Shown here piece after piece: positions 1-10,800 of a DNA stretch of 64,000 nt; position 1 is the stretch's first letter; every line of letters begins with the position of its first letter. Source of the stretch: Chelydra serpentina (lineage: Eukaryota > Chordata > Testudines > Chelydridae); NCBI GenBank assembly GCA_037349315.1, contig JBAIAC010000607.1:124001-188000 (forward strand), given 5' to 3'. The position numbers and the translations under genes were made by a program. A model generated the notes under the pieces. It did not search any database and was not told the DNA's origin. It worked only from the letters and a program-made list of their open reading frames with translations.

Positions 1-3000
1 CCCCAGCCAGGGGCCCCAGACCCCCCAGAGCCCAGACCCCAGCCAGGGGCCCCCAGACCCCCCCTAGAGCCCAGACCCCAGCCAGGGGCCTCAGAGCCCC
101 CCTAGAGCCCAGGCCCCAGCCAGGTGCCCCAGACCCGCCCAGAGCCCAGCCCCCAGCCAGGGGCCCCAGACCCCCCCCAGAGCCCAGACCCCCAGCCAGG
201 GGCCCCCGACCCCAGTCAGGGGCCCCAGACCCCCCCAGACCCCAGCCAGGGGCCCCAGACCCCCCAGAGCCCACCTCCCAACCAGGGCCCCCCGAACCCC
301 CCCAGAGCCCAGACCCCCAGCCAGGGGCCCCAGAGCCCCCCAGAGCCCAGCCCCTACCCAGGGGCACCAGACACCCCCAGAGCCCAGCCCCCATCCAGGG
401 GCCCCAGACCCCCCCAGAGCCCAGACCCCAGCCAGGGGCCCCAGACCCCCCCTAGAGCCCAGCCCCCAGCCAGGGGCCCCCAGTCCCACCCAGAGCCGAG
501 CCCCCAGCCAGGGGCCCCAGACCCCCCCCCAGAGCTGAGACCCCCAGCCAGGGGCCCCAGAGCCCAGCCAGGGGCCCCAGACCCCCCCAGAGCCCAGCCA
601 GCGGCCCCAGACCCCCCCAGAGCCCAGACCCCCAGCCAGGGGCCCCAGACCCCCCCAGAGCCCAGCTCCCAACCAGGGCCCCCCGAACCCCCCCAGAGCC
701 CAGACCCCCAGCCAGGGGCCCCAGACCCCACAGAGCCCAGCCCCCAGCCAGGGGCCCCAGACCACACCCAGAGCCCAGCCCCCACCCAGGGGCCCCAGAC
801 CCCCCAGAGCCGAGACCCCCAGCCAGGGGCCCAGAGACCCCCAGAGCCCAGCCCCCAGCCAGGGGCTCCAGACCCCCAGCCAGGGGCCCCAGACCCCCCC
901 CCAGAGCCCAGACCCCCAGCCAGGGGCCCCAGACCCCCCCAGACCCTAGCCAGGGGCCCCAGACACCCCACAGAGCCCAGACCCCCAGACCCAGACCCCA
1001 GCCAGACCCCCAGCCAGGGGCCCCAGACCCAGACCCCCGACAGACCCCCAGCCAGGGGCCCCAGACCCCAGCCAGGGGCCCCAGACCCCCCCAGAGCCCA
1101 GCCCCTAGCCAGGGGCCCCAGACCCCCCCCCCGAGCCCAGCCCCCCAGCCAGGGGCCCCAGACCCCCCCCCGAGACCAGACCCCCAGCCAGGGGCCCCAG
1201 ACCCCCACAGAGCCCAGCCCCCAGCCAGGGGCCCCAGACCCCCATCCAGGGGCCCCAGACCCCCCCCAGAGCCCAGATCCCCAGCCAGGGGCCCCAGACC
1301 CCCAGCCAGGGGCCCCAGACCCCCCCAGATCCCCGCCCCCAGCCAGGGGACCCAGACCCCCCCAGAGCCCAGACGCCCAACAAGGGGCCCCAGACCCCAT
1401 CCAGGGGCCCCAGACCCCCGCCCCCAGCCAGGGGCCCCAGACCCCCAGCCAGGGGTCCCAGACACCCCCAGAGCCCAGCCCCCAGCCAGGGGCCCCAGAC
1501 CCCACCCAGAGCCCAGCCCCTAGCCAGGGGCCCCAGACCCCCCCAGAGCCCAGACCCCCAGCCAGGGGCCCAGAGCCCCCCAGAGCCCAGCCCGGGGCCC
1601 CAGACCCCCCCAGAGCCCCGCCCCCAGCCAGGGGCCCCAGACCCCCAGCCAGGGGCCCCAGACGCCCCCCAGAGCCCAGACCACCAGCCCCAGACCCCCA
1701 GACAGGGGCCCCAGCTCCAGACCCCCGCCAGACCCCCAGCCAGGGGCCCAGCCCCCAGCCAGGGGCCCCAGACCCCCCCAGAGCCCAGCCCCCAGCCAGG
1801 GGCCCCAGACCCCCCCAGAGCCCAGACCCCCAGCCAGGGGCACCAGACCCCCCCAGAGCCCAGACCCCCAGCCAGGGGCCCCAGACCCCCAGCCAGGGGC
1901 CCCAGACCCCCCCAGAGCCCAGCCCCTACCCAGGGGCACCAGACACCCCCAGAGCCCAGCCCCCATCCAGGGGACCCAGACCCCCCCAGAGCCCAGACGC
2001 CCAACAAGGGGCCCCAGACCCCAGCCAGGGGCCCCAGACCCCCAGCCAGGGGCCCCAGACCCCCAGCCAGGGGCCCCAGACACCCCCAGAGCCCAGCCCC
2101 TAGCCAGGGGCCCCAGACCCCCCCAGAGCCCAGACCCCCAGCCAGGGGCCCAGAGCCCCCCAGAGCCCAGCCCCCAGCCAGGGGCCCCAGACCCCCCCAG
2201 AGCCCCGCCCCCAGCCAGGGGCCCCAGACCCCCAGCCAGGGGCCCCAGACGCCCCCCAGAGCCCAGACCACCAGCCCCAGACCCCCGCCAGACCCCCAGC
2301 CAGGGGCCCCAGCTCCAGACCCCCGCCAGACCCCCAGCCAGGGGCCCCAGCCCCCAGCCAGGGGCCCCAGACCCCCCCAGAGCCCAGCCCCCAGCCAGGG
2401 GCCACAGACCCCCCCAGAGCCCAGCCCCCAGCCAGGGGCCCCAGACCCCCAGCCAGGGGCCCCAGACCCCCCCCAGAGCCCAGCCCCTACCCAGGGGCAC
2501 CAGACACCCCCAGAGCCCAGCCCCCAGCCAGGCGCCCCAGACCCCCCCAGAACCCAGACGCCCAACAAGGGGCCCCAGCCCCCAGCCAGGGGCCCCAGAC
2601 CCCCGCCCCCAGCCAGGGGCCCCAGACCCCCAGCCAGGGGTCCCAGACACCCCCAGAGCCCAGCCCCCAGCCAGGGGCCCCAGACCCCACCCAGAGCCCA
2701 GCCCCTAGCCAGGGGCCCAAGACCCCCCCAGAGCCCAGACCCCCAGCCAGGGGCCCAGAGCCCCCCAGAGCCCAGCCCCCAGCCAGGGGCCTCAGACCCC
2801 CCCAGAGCCCCGCCCCCAGCCAGGGGCCCCAGACCCCCAGCCAGGGGCCCCAGACGCCCCCCAGAGCCCAGACCACCAGCCCCAGACCCCCGCCAGACCC
2901 CCAGCCAGGGGCCCCAGCTCCAGACCCCCAGCCAGGGGCCCCAGCCCCCAGCCAGGGGCCCCAGACCCCCCAGAGCCCAGCCCCCAGCCAGGGGCCCCAG

Positions 3001-4038
3001 ACCCCCCCAGAGCCCAGACCCCCAGCCAGGGGCACCAGACCCGCAGCCAGGGGCCCCAGACCCCCCCCAGAGCCCAGCCCCTACCCAGGGGCACCAGACA
3101 CCCCCAGAGCCCAGCCCCCATCCAGGGGCCCCAGCCCCCCCCATTGCCCAGCCCCCAGCCAGGGGCCCCAGACCCCCCCCAGAGCCCAGCCCCTAGCCAG
3201 GGGCCCCAGACCCACCCAAAGCCCAGACGCCGAGCCAGGGGCCCCAGACCCCCCCCCCAGAGCCGAGACCCCCAGCCAGGTGCCCCAAACCCCCCCAGAG
3301 CCCAGCCCCCAGCCAGGGGCCCCAGACGCCCAGCCAGGGGCCCCGGACCCCCCCCCCAGAGCCCAGACCCCCAGCCAGGGGCCCCAGACCCCAGTCAGGG
3401 GCCCCAGACCCCCCCAGAGCCCAGACCCCCAGCCAGGTGCCCCAAACCCCCCCAGAGCCCAGCCCCCAGCCAGGGGCCCCAGACGCCCAGCCAGGGGCCC
3501 CGGACCCCCCCCCCAGAGCCCAGACCCCCAGCCAGGGGCCCCAGACCCCAGTCAGGGGCCCCAGACCCCCCCCAGAGCCCAGCTCCCAGCCAGGGGCCCC
3601 AGACCCCCCCAGAGCCCAGCCCCCAGCCAGGGGCCCCAAACCCCCCCAGAGCCCAGACCCCCAAGACCCCCCCAGAGCCCAGACCCCCAGCCAGGGGCCC
3701 GAGACCCCCCCAGAGCCCAGCCAGGGGCCCCAGACCCCCCCAGAGCCCAGCCCCTAGCCAGGGGCCCCAGGCCCGCCCAGAGCCCAGCCCCCAGCCAGGG
3801 GCCCCAGAGCCCCGCCCCTACCCAGGGGCACCAGACACCCCCAGAGCCCAGCCCCTATCCAGGGGCCCCAGACCCCCCCCAGAGCCCAGACCCCAGCCAG
3901 GGACCCCAGACCCCCCCTAGAGCCCAGCCCCCAGCCAGGGGCCCCAGCCCCCCCCAGAGCCCAGCCCCCAGCCAGGGGCCCCAGACCCCCCCCAGAGCCC
4001 AGCTCAGAGCCAGGGGCCCCAGACCCCCCCAGAGCAAC
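1..4038. repeat. C-rich minisatellite array A (21/38-bp units, higher-order structure)
   Basis: Continuous tandem array of a GC-rich motif. The long unit is about 38 bp (CAGAGCCCAGACCCCCAGCC followed by AGGGGCCCCAGACCCCCC); a 21-bp short form lacks the CAGAGCCC part. Diagnostic variants recur: the CTACCCAGGGGCACCAGACA variant near 353, 1923, 2485, 3079 and 3816; the ACCACCAGCCCCAGACCC variant near 1678, 2267 and 2870; CGCCCAACAAGG near 1374, 2000 and 2561. Spacings of about 560-605 bp in the middle show a higher-order unit. A 157-bp block is directly duplicated at 3278/3435. The minus strand is a series of GGGG runs. The array is cut by the left window edge, so its full length is unknown. Open frames of hundreds of codons on both strands follow from the absence of stop trinucleotides in the unit. 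Confidence 0.95.
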
Positions 4039-4065
4039 GTCACTTCCGGTCCCTTGAGGAGCGCC

Positions 4066-4835
4066 AGGGTAATGCACACAGCGTCTCTCAGAGAGCAACA
4101 GTGACACCGGGTGGCCACGTGGGGTAATGCACACAGCGTCTCTCTCAGAGAGCAACAGTGACACCGGGTGGCCACGTGGGGTAATGCACACAGCGTCTCT
4201 CTCAGGGAGCAACAGTGACACCGGGTGGCCACGTGGGGTAATGCACACAGCATCTCTCAGAGAGCAACAGTGACACCGGGTGCCCACGTGGGGTAATGCA
4301 CACAGCATCTCTCAGAGAGCAACAGTGACACTGGGTGGCCACGTGGGATAATGCACACAGCATCTCTCTCAGACAGCAACAGTGACACCGGGTGGCCACG
4401 TGGGGTAATGCGCACAGCATCTCTCAGAGAGCAACAGTGACACTGGGTGGCCACGTGGGATAATGCACACAGCGTCTCTCAGAGAGCAACAGTGACACTG
4501 GGTGGCCACGTGGGGTAATGCGCACAGCATCTCTCAGAGAGCAACAGTGACACTGGGTGGCCACGTGGGATAATGCACACAGCATCTCTCTCAGACAGCA
4601 ACAGTGACACCGGGTGGCCACGTGGGGTAATGCACACAGCGTCTATCTCAGAGAGTAACAGTGACACTGGGTGGCCACGTGGGGTAATGCACACAGCGTT
4701 TATCTCAGAGAGCAACAGTGACACTGGGTGGCCACGTGGGGTAATGCACACAGCGTCTCTCTCAGAGAGCAACAGTGACACTGGGTGGCCACGTGCGGTA
4801 ATGCACACAGCATCTCTCTCAGAGAGCACGGCGAA
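4066..4835. repeat. Minisatellite array B, 55/57-bp units with CACGTG
   Basis: About 14 head-to-tail copies of a unit made of GAGCAACAGTGACACYGGGT, GGCCACGTGGGGTAATGCAC and ACAGCRTCTCTC. The GTAATGC landmark occurs at 4069, 4124, 4181, 4238, 4293, 4348, 4405, 4460, 4515, 4570, 4627, 4684, 4741 and 4798. Spacing is therefore 55 or 57 bp, depending on one extra TC dinucleotide. Thirteen copies contain the palindrome CACGTG; the first copy lacks it. A four-unit block is duplicated: the AGACAGC variant recurs at 4371 and 4593, 222 bp apart. Unlike array A, this unit is not strongly strand-asymmetric. No protein is proposed for the open frames in it. Confidence 0.95.
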
Positions 4836-4890
4836 CATGGAGGTACCACTGCGTTTTGAGAAAACAGGTGACCTCTGTACACACAGAACA

Positions 4891-4963
4891 TGCCAAGGCC
4901 TGGGATTGAACTAGGGACCTCTAAATCATCAGTCTAACGCTCACCTGACTGAGCTACTTCAGC
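4891..4963 (-). pseudogene. tRNA-Phe-derived locus with GAT anticodon
   Basis: Read on the minus strand, this 73-nt stretch follows the vertebrate tRNA-Phe sequence closely: A box TAGCTCAGTCAGG, anticodon arm GTTAGACTGATGATTTAG, B box AGTTCAATCC. The anticodon position reads GAT (Ile) where tRNA-Phe has GAA. The 3' half of the anticodon stem is TTTAG instead of TCTAA, so the stem needs G-T wobbles. The acceptor is GCTGAAG against CCTTGGC, with a mismatch and wobbles. The B box has lost its CG. Most likely a decaying tRNA-Phe gene. It lies 56 bp right of array B. The body identity comes from remembered vertebrate tRNA sequence, not a search. Confidence 0.75.
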
Positions 4964-6048
4964 AGCTTTATGAGCTGTTGTTTCTCTGTCCAGGTTGTTT
5001 TTGTCAGTCATGTCACAGCATGAAGAAAGAGGAGAGCGAATATCTCACTGTCAGGGCTGAAGGTGCCACGTCCCCTCTGTCTGACCATTGCCACTGCAGG
5101 AGAGAAGGTTTCAATGGACGAGAGTCACAGGGAGGTTTTGCTGTTCATGGATCTGTGCAAAGGAAATTGTGTCCCTGTGTGAATCTGAGGGGGAAATGAA
5201 ACACCCACACGGTGGCACAAGGCCCTAAGGAATGAGGGTGAAGGAATCAGGCTGAGAAATGATTGAAACGGGCTCACCTGGGATTGAAATGCCGTTTGTT
5301 TCTGTCCTGTAGCTAGTGAGAAATGTGACATTCATTCAGATGCGCGGTTGAGGCTCCATTAGCTCTTTGTAGAAACTGGAACTTGACTCCCAGGAAAGGC
5401 GAGAGGGAAGGTCTGGAGCTGCCTTTAGTCCCTGGCTGGGGGACTTTAGTCCCAGGGGCTGCAGCAGGGCACAGAGCTTCTCTGGTCTCAGGGCCGCAGC
5501 GGAGCGGGGAGGGGTAAAGGAGTGAGCAGGGTGGGGCGGTGGGAGAAGGGGTGGAGCAGAGGTGATGTAGTGGATGGGGCCATGGGGGGAAGGGGTGAAG
5601 AGGGCGGGGCCAGAGGCTGAAGCGGGGGCACAGTTCCAGTCCCAGGGCCCCCACACTTGTTCTCCCTTTCCCTGGGCTTTGGCATCACTAGCCCCTGCTG
5701 AGCGAGTGGGGGTCAGTTTAGGGCAGAGGTCCCCAGAATGTGGGGCATGAGTCCTAGGGGGGCAACAGAGGAACTTTCATGGGGCACCTCAGGCGCTGAG
5801 CCAGCCCCCCTCGAGCAAGCCTACTAGATTGCTGCTTCTCCACTGAAGTGTGTGTGGCAGGGCAGAGAGTGTGTGACTGTGTGTGTGTGTGTGTTGGGGA
5901 AGAGTGAGTGTGTCTCACGCTGTCTCTAAGCTCAGACAGCTGCTCGAAGCAACCAGTCCTGAGGCAGGGGGAGGGGGACACCCCAGTAATGAGATAGGGG
6001 GAGGGGCACAGCCCCAAATTTAGCCCTCACTGGCTCAGCTCAGCACAC

Positions 6049-6102
<54 letters not shown>

Positions 6103-7773
6103 CTGCTGCCTGCCTGGATCTGTGTCAGGGGGGCTTAGAGGGCCGTGGCCCCAGCCCTTTTTACCAGCCGTAAGGACGAAGGATGGATGGGGGGGAAAGG
6201 CAGAGTCTTCGGGGGGGTGGGGGGTGTAACAGCTGCTGACTCTGAAGGTCCTGGGCTAAATCCACTTGCAGGTGGAAGCGTTTCGATGTATTTGATGGCT
6301 AATGAGACCAGCTACCGGGGGAGAAGCCCCGAGGGCCCGGTGCTACTCCGGCTGCTGCTGGGGAATGGGGAGCCCCAGGGGGCAGCTGCTGCTCCGGCCA
6401 CCCCAGGAGTGCTGCCGGGGGCCACTGGTCAAGGGGTCCCCAGGGCCAGCCCCATTGGTCACTGCTCGGGTGGTCCCCAGAGCCAGCTGCTTGGGCGGCC
6501 CTGGAGTCAGCCACAGCGGCTGCTGCAGAAGTCACGGAGGTCGCAGCAAGTCACAGAATCCGTCACGTCCACGACCCCCGTGACAGACACGGGTCCCTTA
6601 CAATGAGACAAACCCTCCCTGCTGTGACTGCCCTTCCTGGAAGGAAAGAGAAGAAGAGAAAGTGGAGAGAAGGAAAAAGAGAGACTCCCTGTCCCCTCTC
6701 TCCCCTGCTGCCTCCCCCCTTGTGTTCTGTAACCCCATCCCACTGGGTTCCCTGGGCTGCTGCCATGGGGGTGACACTAGAGTTCTGGGGATGGGGGGGG
6801 GGAAGGGGGCTCGTCACTTCTCAACATTTCCCACAAATTTGTCTTTGTGATGAAATTTCTCCTGTGGGGCCTCTCAGTCAGAGCTGTACCCCACCCCCGA
6901 TAGTGGTGGTGGGGGGCGTAATTTGGGGGGTGGGCAGAGGAGTTTCCCATAAAGGGTCAATTTGTTCTGGTGACTGGTTCTGACTTGGGTCACACGTCCT
7001 GACACAGGATCACGTGCAGAACATGGAAGCTCTGGCTTGTCCTAAACGCTGTAGAGTGAGAGTCCCTGGGACAGGGCAGGGGGAGAGGGAGCAAGAGGAG
7101 AAAGACAGAGCCACTGGAGAAGAGAAATGGGGGGAGAAGGAAGAGAAAGATAACACTGTGAGACAATAAATGATTGAAGCAGAACAGGTGTCCCAGCTCG
7201 ATGTTGCTCACCACAGGTGTGCAGAGAGACGGGCAGTAGTATGTTTTCCACAGTGTCAAGTCTGAACTTTGATTCTAGCAACGTGAGTTCAAATATCAAA
7301 GGGATTTTGACATTCCTGATCTCTTCTCCCCTCCCCCTCTTTAGTATTCATTTGTATTTTGAAGTGTTTGGCTTAAGCATGATCTTCTCTTTCCGTACCT
7401 CTAGTGCAATTTTGGGTTTATTTTTATTTTGCCTCCCTTTAGTTCATGTCATTGTAATTGTAACAGCAAAGGAATCTGCAGGAGCAAAAACTGACCCAAA
7501 ACTTTATTTCTCCATCACGCAGGAACATCATGCAAACATCGCACACAGCTGGAATCATAACAGTGAAGGGAAGGGGATGGGAGATGCAGGTTTCCAAGCG
7601 TTCTGTCTTTCTCCGATGACACATCCCAGCCCCTTATATGTCTCCATCCTGTGTGACCGGCTGGGCTTTGAGACATTTATTGTCTCATTCTATTGATAAT
7701 GTAATTATAACACAATGTGACTGAAATTAAACCACTTCCAGACAAGGAACCCACAAAAGAGAAACACTATCAC
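4964..7773. other. Non-coding stretch with simple repeats and dispersed-repeat fragments
   Basis: No gene recognised. Simple repeats: (TG)n at about 5877-5894 and (CT)n running into (AC)n at 6052-6100. Near 5727 a CAGAGGTCCCCAGAATG motif resembles a hAT-type terminal repeat. The GC-rich block at about 6140-6605 carries a 153-codon plus-strand open frame; its composition, and the AAGTCACGGAGGTC / CCGTGACAGACACGGGTCCC pieces at its end, look like dispersed-repeat sequence. The rest, 6606-7773, shows nothing I can name. Confidence 0.5.
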
Positions 7774-7845
7774 TGCATTGGCTGGGAATCAAACCCAGGT
7801 CAACTGCTTAGAAGGCAGCTATGCTCACCACTATACCACCAATGC
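7774..7845 (-). tRNA. tRNA-Gly(TCC)-type gene body carrying a TCT anticodon
   Basis: On the minus strand these 72 nt match a vertebrate tRNA-Gly(TCC) body: acceptor GCATTGG paired perfectly with CCAATGC, D arm with TGGTATAGTGGTGAGCAT, anticodon arm GCTGC-CTTCTAA-GCAGT, T arm CTGGG-TTTGATT-CCCAG. Both acceptor and T stem pair fully, though each differs from the familiar Gly sequence at both partners (G-C to A-T). The anticodon reads TCT, which would decode Arg AGA, where TCC is expected. The B box is GGTTTGATTCC, with C56 changed to T, which should weaken TFIIIC binding and the G19-C56 contact. A T4 run lies about 15 nt downstream on the minus strand, suitable as a pol III terminator. It could be a decayed tRNA gene or an identity-shifted one. 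Confidence 0.75.
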
Positions 7846-9693
7846 ACCTGTTGGGGGGATCTTTCCTGCATGTTATAGGTGCTAGCAAAGGTGGTGACAC
7901 CTGACCATGGAGCTCTAAGCAGGGTGGATGGGCTGGAGGCTGCCTGACAGCTGGGAGCAGAGTTACCATCCCGGAGTGACTGAAAGGGGGCAAAGGTGAC
8001 AACAGATCCCATTGGGAGCTGGCCCCACACCCAACCCGCCCCTAGGAGAGAGGAACTGAAGCTCAACTTCAATCACAGAAAATCTTCCCTGAGAAGGACG
8101 GGAACAGCTTGTTTTAAAGACAAGGTTTGTGTTTGTTCCTGCTACACACAGAGGGGCTGGATAGTGTTGAGTCCAGCCCCAAGACTCCGGGAGGATAAGG
8201 AACAAACTCAGGCTGCCAGTGACCTGCAGGAGGGAGATGATTTTTTGACAGTGTCAGTTGCCTTGTCCTAAAGGCCTTTGTCTGCCCCCTTCTAGTGACG
8301 GTTTGGTACAGGAATGCAGCCGTCGCTCCTGGGGAAATAATGTTTCTGTGCAAAACACCAAAGCTTGTAACAGAAAGGAGGAAAAGGAAATGGCCACAGG
8401 TTGGGACCAGGATATAAGGAATCAAAAACACAAGATGCTTCTTCCATGTGCATTGACTTTGAACCTTGTTTGCAGTGGTGTGGTATTCGTGTTGGTCCCA
8501 GGACATGAGAGACAAGGGGGAGGGAGTCACATAATATCTTTTAAGGGACCAAGGTGGGAGTGTTATTTACTCCTTCTCATAACACAAGAACTAAGAGCGG
8601 TCACGAAATGAAATGAAATGAATAGGCTGCAGGTTTAAAATGAACAAAAAGAAATATTTCTTCACACAACATAAGAACAGGGCCATATCAAAGATCCATG
8701 AAGCCCAGTATCCTGTCCTCCGACAGTGGCCAAAGGCAGGTACCCCAAAGGGAATGAACAGACCGGTTATCATGAAGTGATCCATGCCCTCTCACCCAAT
8801 CCCAGCTTCTGGCAAACGGAGGCTAGGGACACCATTGCTGCCCAGTTAACCTGGGGAACTCTTTGCCAGAGGGTGTTGCGAAGGCCAAGACTAGAACAGG
8901 GTTCAAAAAAGAACTAGAGAAGTGCATGGAGGACAGGTCCATCAATGGCTATTAGCCAGGAATTGTGCCCATAGCCATTGTTTGCCAGAAGCTGGGAATG
9001 GACAACAGTGGAGGGATCACTTGATGATTAACTGTTCTGTTCATTCCCTCTGGGGTGCCGGACATTGGCCACTTTCGGAAGGCAGGGTAGTGGGCTAGAT
9101 GAACTGGTCTCAGTCTGGCTGGTCTTATGTTCTAACTGCTGTTTATGGAAGAAACAACCTTTCGGGCTACACAGAACTGAAGAAGTGTTCTGGGTTAGCT
9201 CCAAAGCGTGTCTCTTTCACCAACAGAGGTTGGTCCTCTACAAGCTCTGACCCTCACCCGCCTTGTCTCTTTTGGACTCTGAAAAGTGTTTTCTCTCAAC
9301 TCCCTTTGGAGAGAAGTGAAGTTTTCCCTTTGGGAAACTATCAGGCTGAAGCAATTGTATTGATTGTGACACTAGACTCGAATGATAAATGAGTCTAAAT
9401 CTGAGCTGCCGGTTTTCAAATTGGTTTTTTGAACTCCGTTCCCAATTCTCTTCTAGAAAGGCCTCCAGGATGCCTGCTCACCCCAGAAAAAGTGGCAAAG
9501 AGAAAGCCCCCAGTGCTCCTATTCGTCCCAGGTGGACTGTTCAGTGGCAGAGGGAGTTGGTTTGTTTGGTGCTGAGAAAGCCGCGAGGAAAGGTCTCTGG
9601 GCACCAGATCTCCCTGCTTCTCCCAGCACACCCTTGGCTCCTTTCCTGCCCCAGTCATTTCCGTAGGAGAGACCTACACGCACTTAGCCAAAA
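7846..9693. repeat. Interspersed-repeat fragments between tRNA loci
   Basis: About 8480-8560 and 9150-9245 carry pieces of a dispersed family recognisable by GAGAGACAAGG, ATATCTTTTA and TTTCGGGCTACACAGAACT; the same family recurs at 26.3 and 55.8 kb. About 8660-9140 belongs to another family seen again at 10.5, 19.4 and 61.4-61.6 kb. Its end reads GGCCACTTTCGGAAGGCAGG then GGGCTAGATGAACTGGTCT and TCTTATGTTC. The TTCTTATG-like terminus suggests a CR1-related retroposon, but I cannot name the subfamily. No host exon recognised. 7856-8480 and 9250-9690 hold nothing I can identify. Confidence 0.55.
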
Positions 9694-9766
9694 GCCTTCT
9701 TAGCGCAGTTGCTAGTGTGTTAGTTTCATAATCTGAATGTCCAGTTTTCAAAGCTCAGAGAGAGCA
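9694..9766 (+). pseudogene. Elongator tRNA-Met(CAT) pseudogene
   Basis: The 73-nt stretch follows vertebrate elongator tRNA-Met: 5' GCCTTCTTAGCGCAGTTG, anticodon arm GTTAGTTTCATAATCTGAA with CAT in place, 3' CAGAGAGAGCA. The T arm is broken: CCAGTTTTCAAAGCTCAG cannot form the normal 5-bp stem and loses the GGTTCAA-type B box. The acceptor retains most pairs with one C-A mismatch. It keeps the anticodon but is probably not transcribed well. Body identity is from memory of the family. Confidence 0.7.
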
Positions 9767-9858
9767 GATGGTTTGCTCCCTGCTTCAGCTTTTTCTAAAG
9801 GAAATCCCAGAGAAAAGAGACTGGAACAGACTGATTGCTGGACACCCTCCCACCCATC

Positions 9859-9860
<2 letters not shown>

Positions 9861-9892
<32 letters not shown>
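9861..9892. repeat. (AC)n microsatellite
   Basis: Sixteen uninterrupted AC dinucleotides. Confidence 0.98.
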
Positions 9893-9895
<3 letters not shown>

Positions 9896-10480
9896 TTATT
9901 AAGAGATTAACTCTTTTTTATGACTCTATAATGCAGCTGGAAATACCAGTTCCTAGAAGTCCCTTCCCACAGAGAACACAACCACAGAGCAACGGCAAAG
10001 CTGGGGGCTGCCAGGTTGTCATGGGCGAGTAGTTAAAGGGATGCACTAAAAATCCAGCAGAGCCATCGCCCTCCTCTCCACCCCCAACCAGCTTTGAATC
10101 TTGCTGACTGTGATGTCGAGATTCCCCTGCCTCAGCATCCTCGACCCCCACTGGAGGCCGGTGCAGAGTCCTTAGATCCCTGTTCAGAGTTCAGCCCCCA
10201 GCCGGTGCAGCCCTGCCCGGCCACTCACCCTCTGCCCCAGGAGAGCCAGCGGGTGGGCTGCACCCACAGGCAGAGACCTGATACCGCTCCCCTCCGAGCA
10301 GCCGCCGCAGCTGTTGGCAGCTAATCCCCACCTCAGGCCGGGGGAAGGAGCTGGGGATCCCTTGTTATTTGTTCCGTACATCGAGTCTCGCGGTGTTTGA
10401 ACACGTTTCTCTCTAAAAGTGATTAAATGTAGAGCCCCTCCCCCATTTCTGCTCTGTAAGTGCCTCACTCCTGTACATAA

Positions 10481-10800
10481 AACGTAAGAATGGCCCGACT
10501 GGGTCAGACCAATTGCCCATCTAGCCCAGTGTCCTGTCTTCCAAGAGTGGTCAATGCCAGATGCATTAGAGAGAAATGAACAGAACAGGGAATCATGAAG
10601 TGATCCATCCCCTGTCGCCCATTCCCAGTGTCTGTACAGATGTGAACACAAAGAAACATTTGGGGCCCACTTGCAGCTACTTAGAATCATAGAAGATTAG
10701 GGTTGGAAGAGACCTCAGGGGGTATCTAGTCCAGGGGTCTCAAACACGCGGCCCGCGGAGCTCTTCCCTGCGGGCCACCGGGCTCCCCCCCCCCCAATTT
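10481..10800. repeat. Retroposon fragment, CR1 tail and hAT-like terminus, end to end
   Basis: 10481-10640 is an inverted copy of the family ending in TTCTTATG (here ACGTAAGAATGGCCCGACTG then GGTCAGACCAATTGCCCATC and TAGCCCAGTGTCCTGTCTTC). 10684-10728 begins like a CR1 3' end (AGAATCATAGAAGATTAGGG, TTGGAAGAGACCTCAGG). At 10732 it switches to CAGGGGTCTCAAACACGCGG followed by CCCGCGGAGC. The CAGGGGTCTCAAAC start is typical of hAT-type terminal inverted repeats, so a hAT-like element probably inserted at or near the CR1 tail. Its far end was not located. Confidence 0.55.

Noticed and set aside
124..2103. A 659-codon plus-strand open frame (and similar long frames on the minus strand) rich in Pro, Gln, Gly and Trp
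   Set aside because: It lies wholly in minisatellite A. Several frames on both strands are open at once because the unit has no stop trinucleotides. No promoter, splice or domain signal.
4066..4835. Possible CRISPR array from regular 55/57-bp repeats
   Set aside because: Whole units repeat with no unique spacers, and the context is vertebrate. It is a minisatellite.
6145..6606. A 153-codon GC-rich frame as a host gene
   Set aside because: Low-complexity composition, overlapping frames on both strands, and dispersed-repeat-like sequence at its end. No recognised domain.
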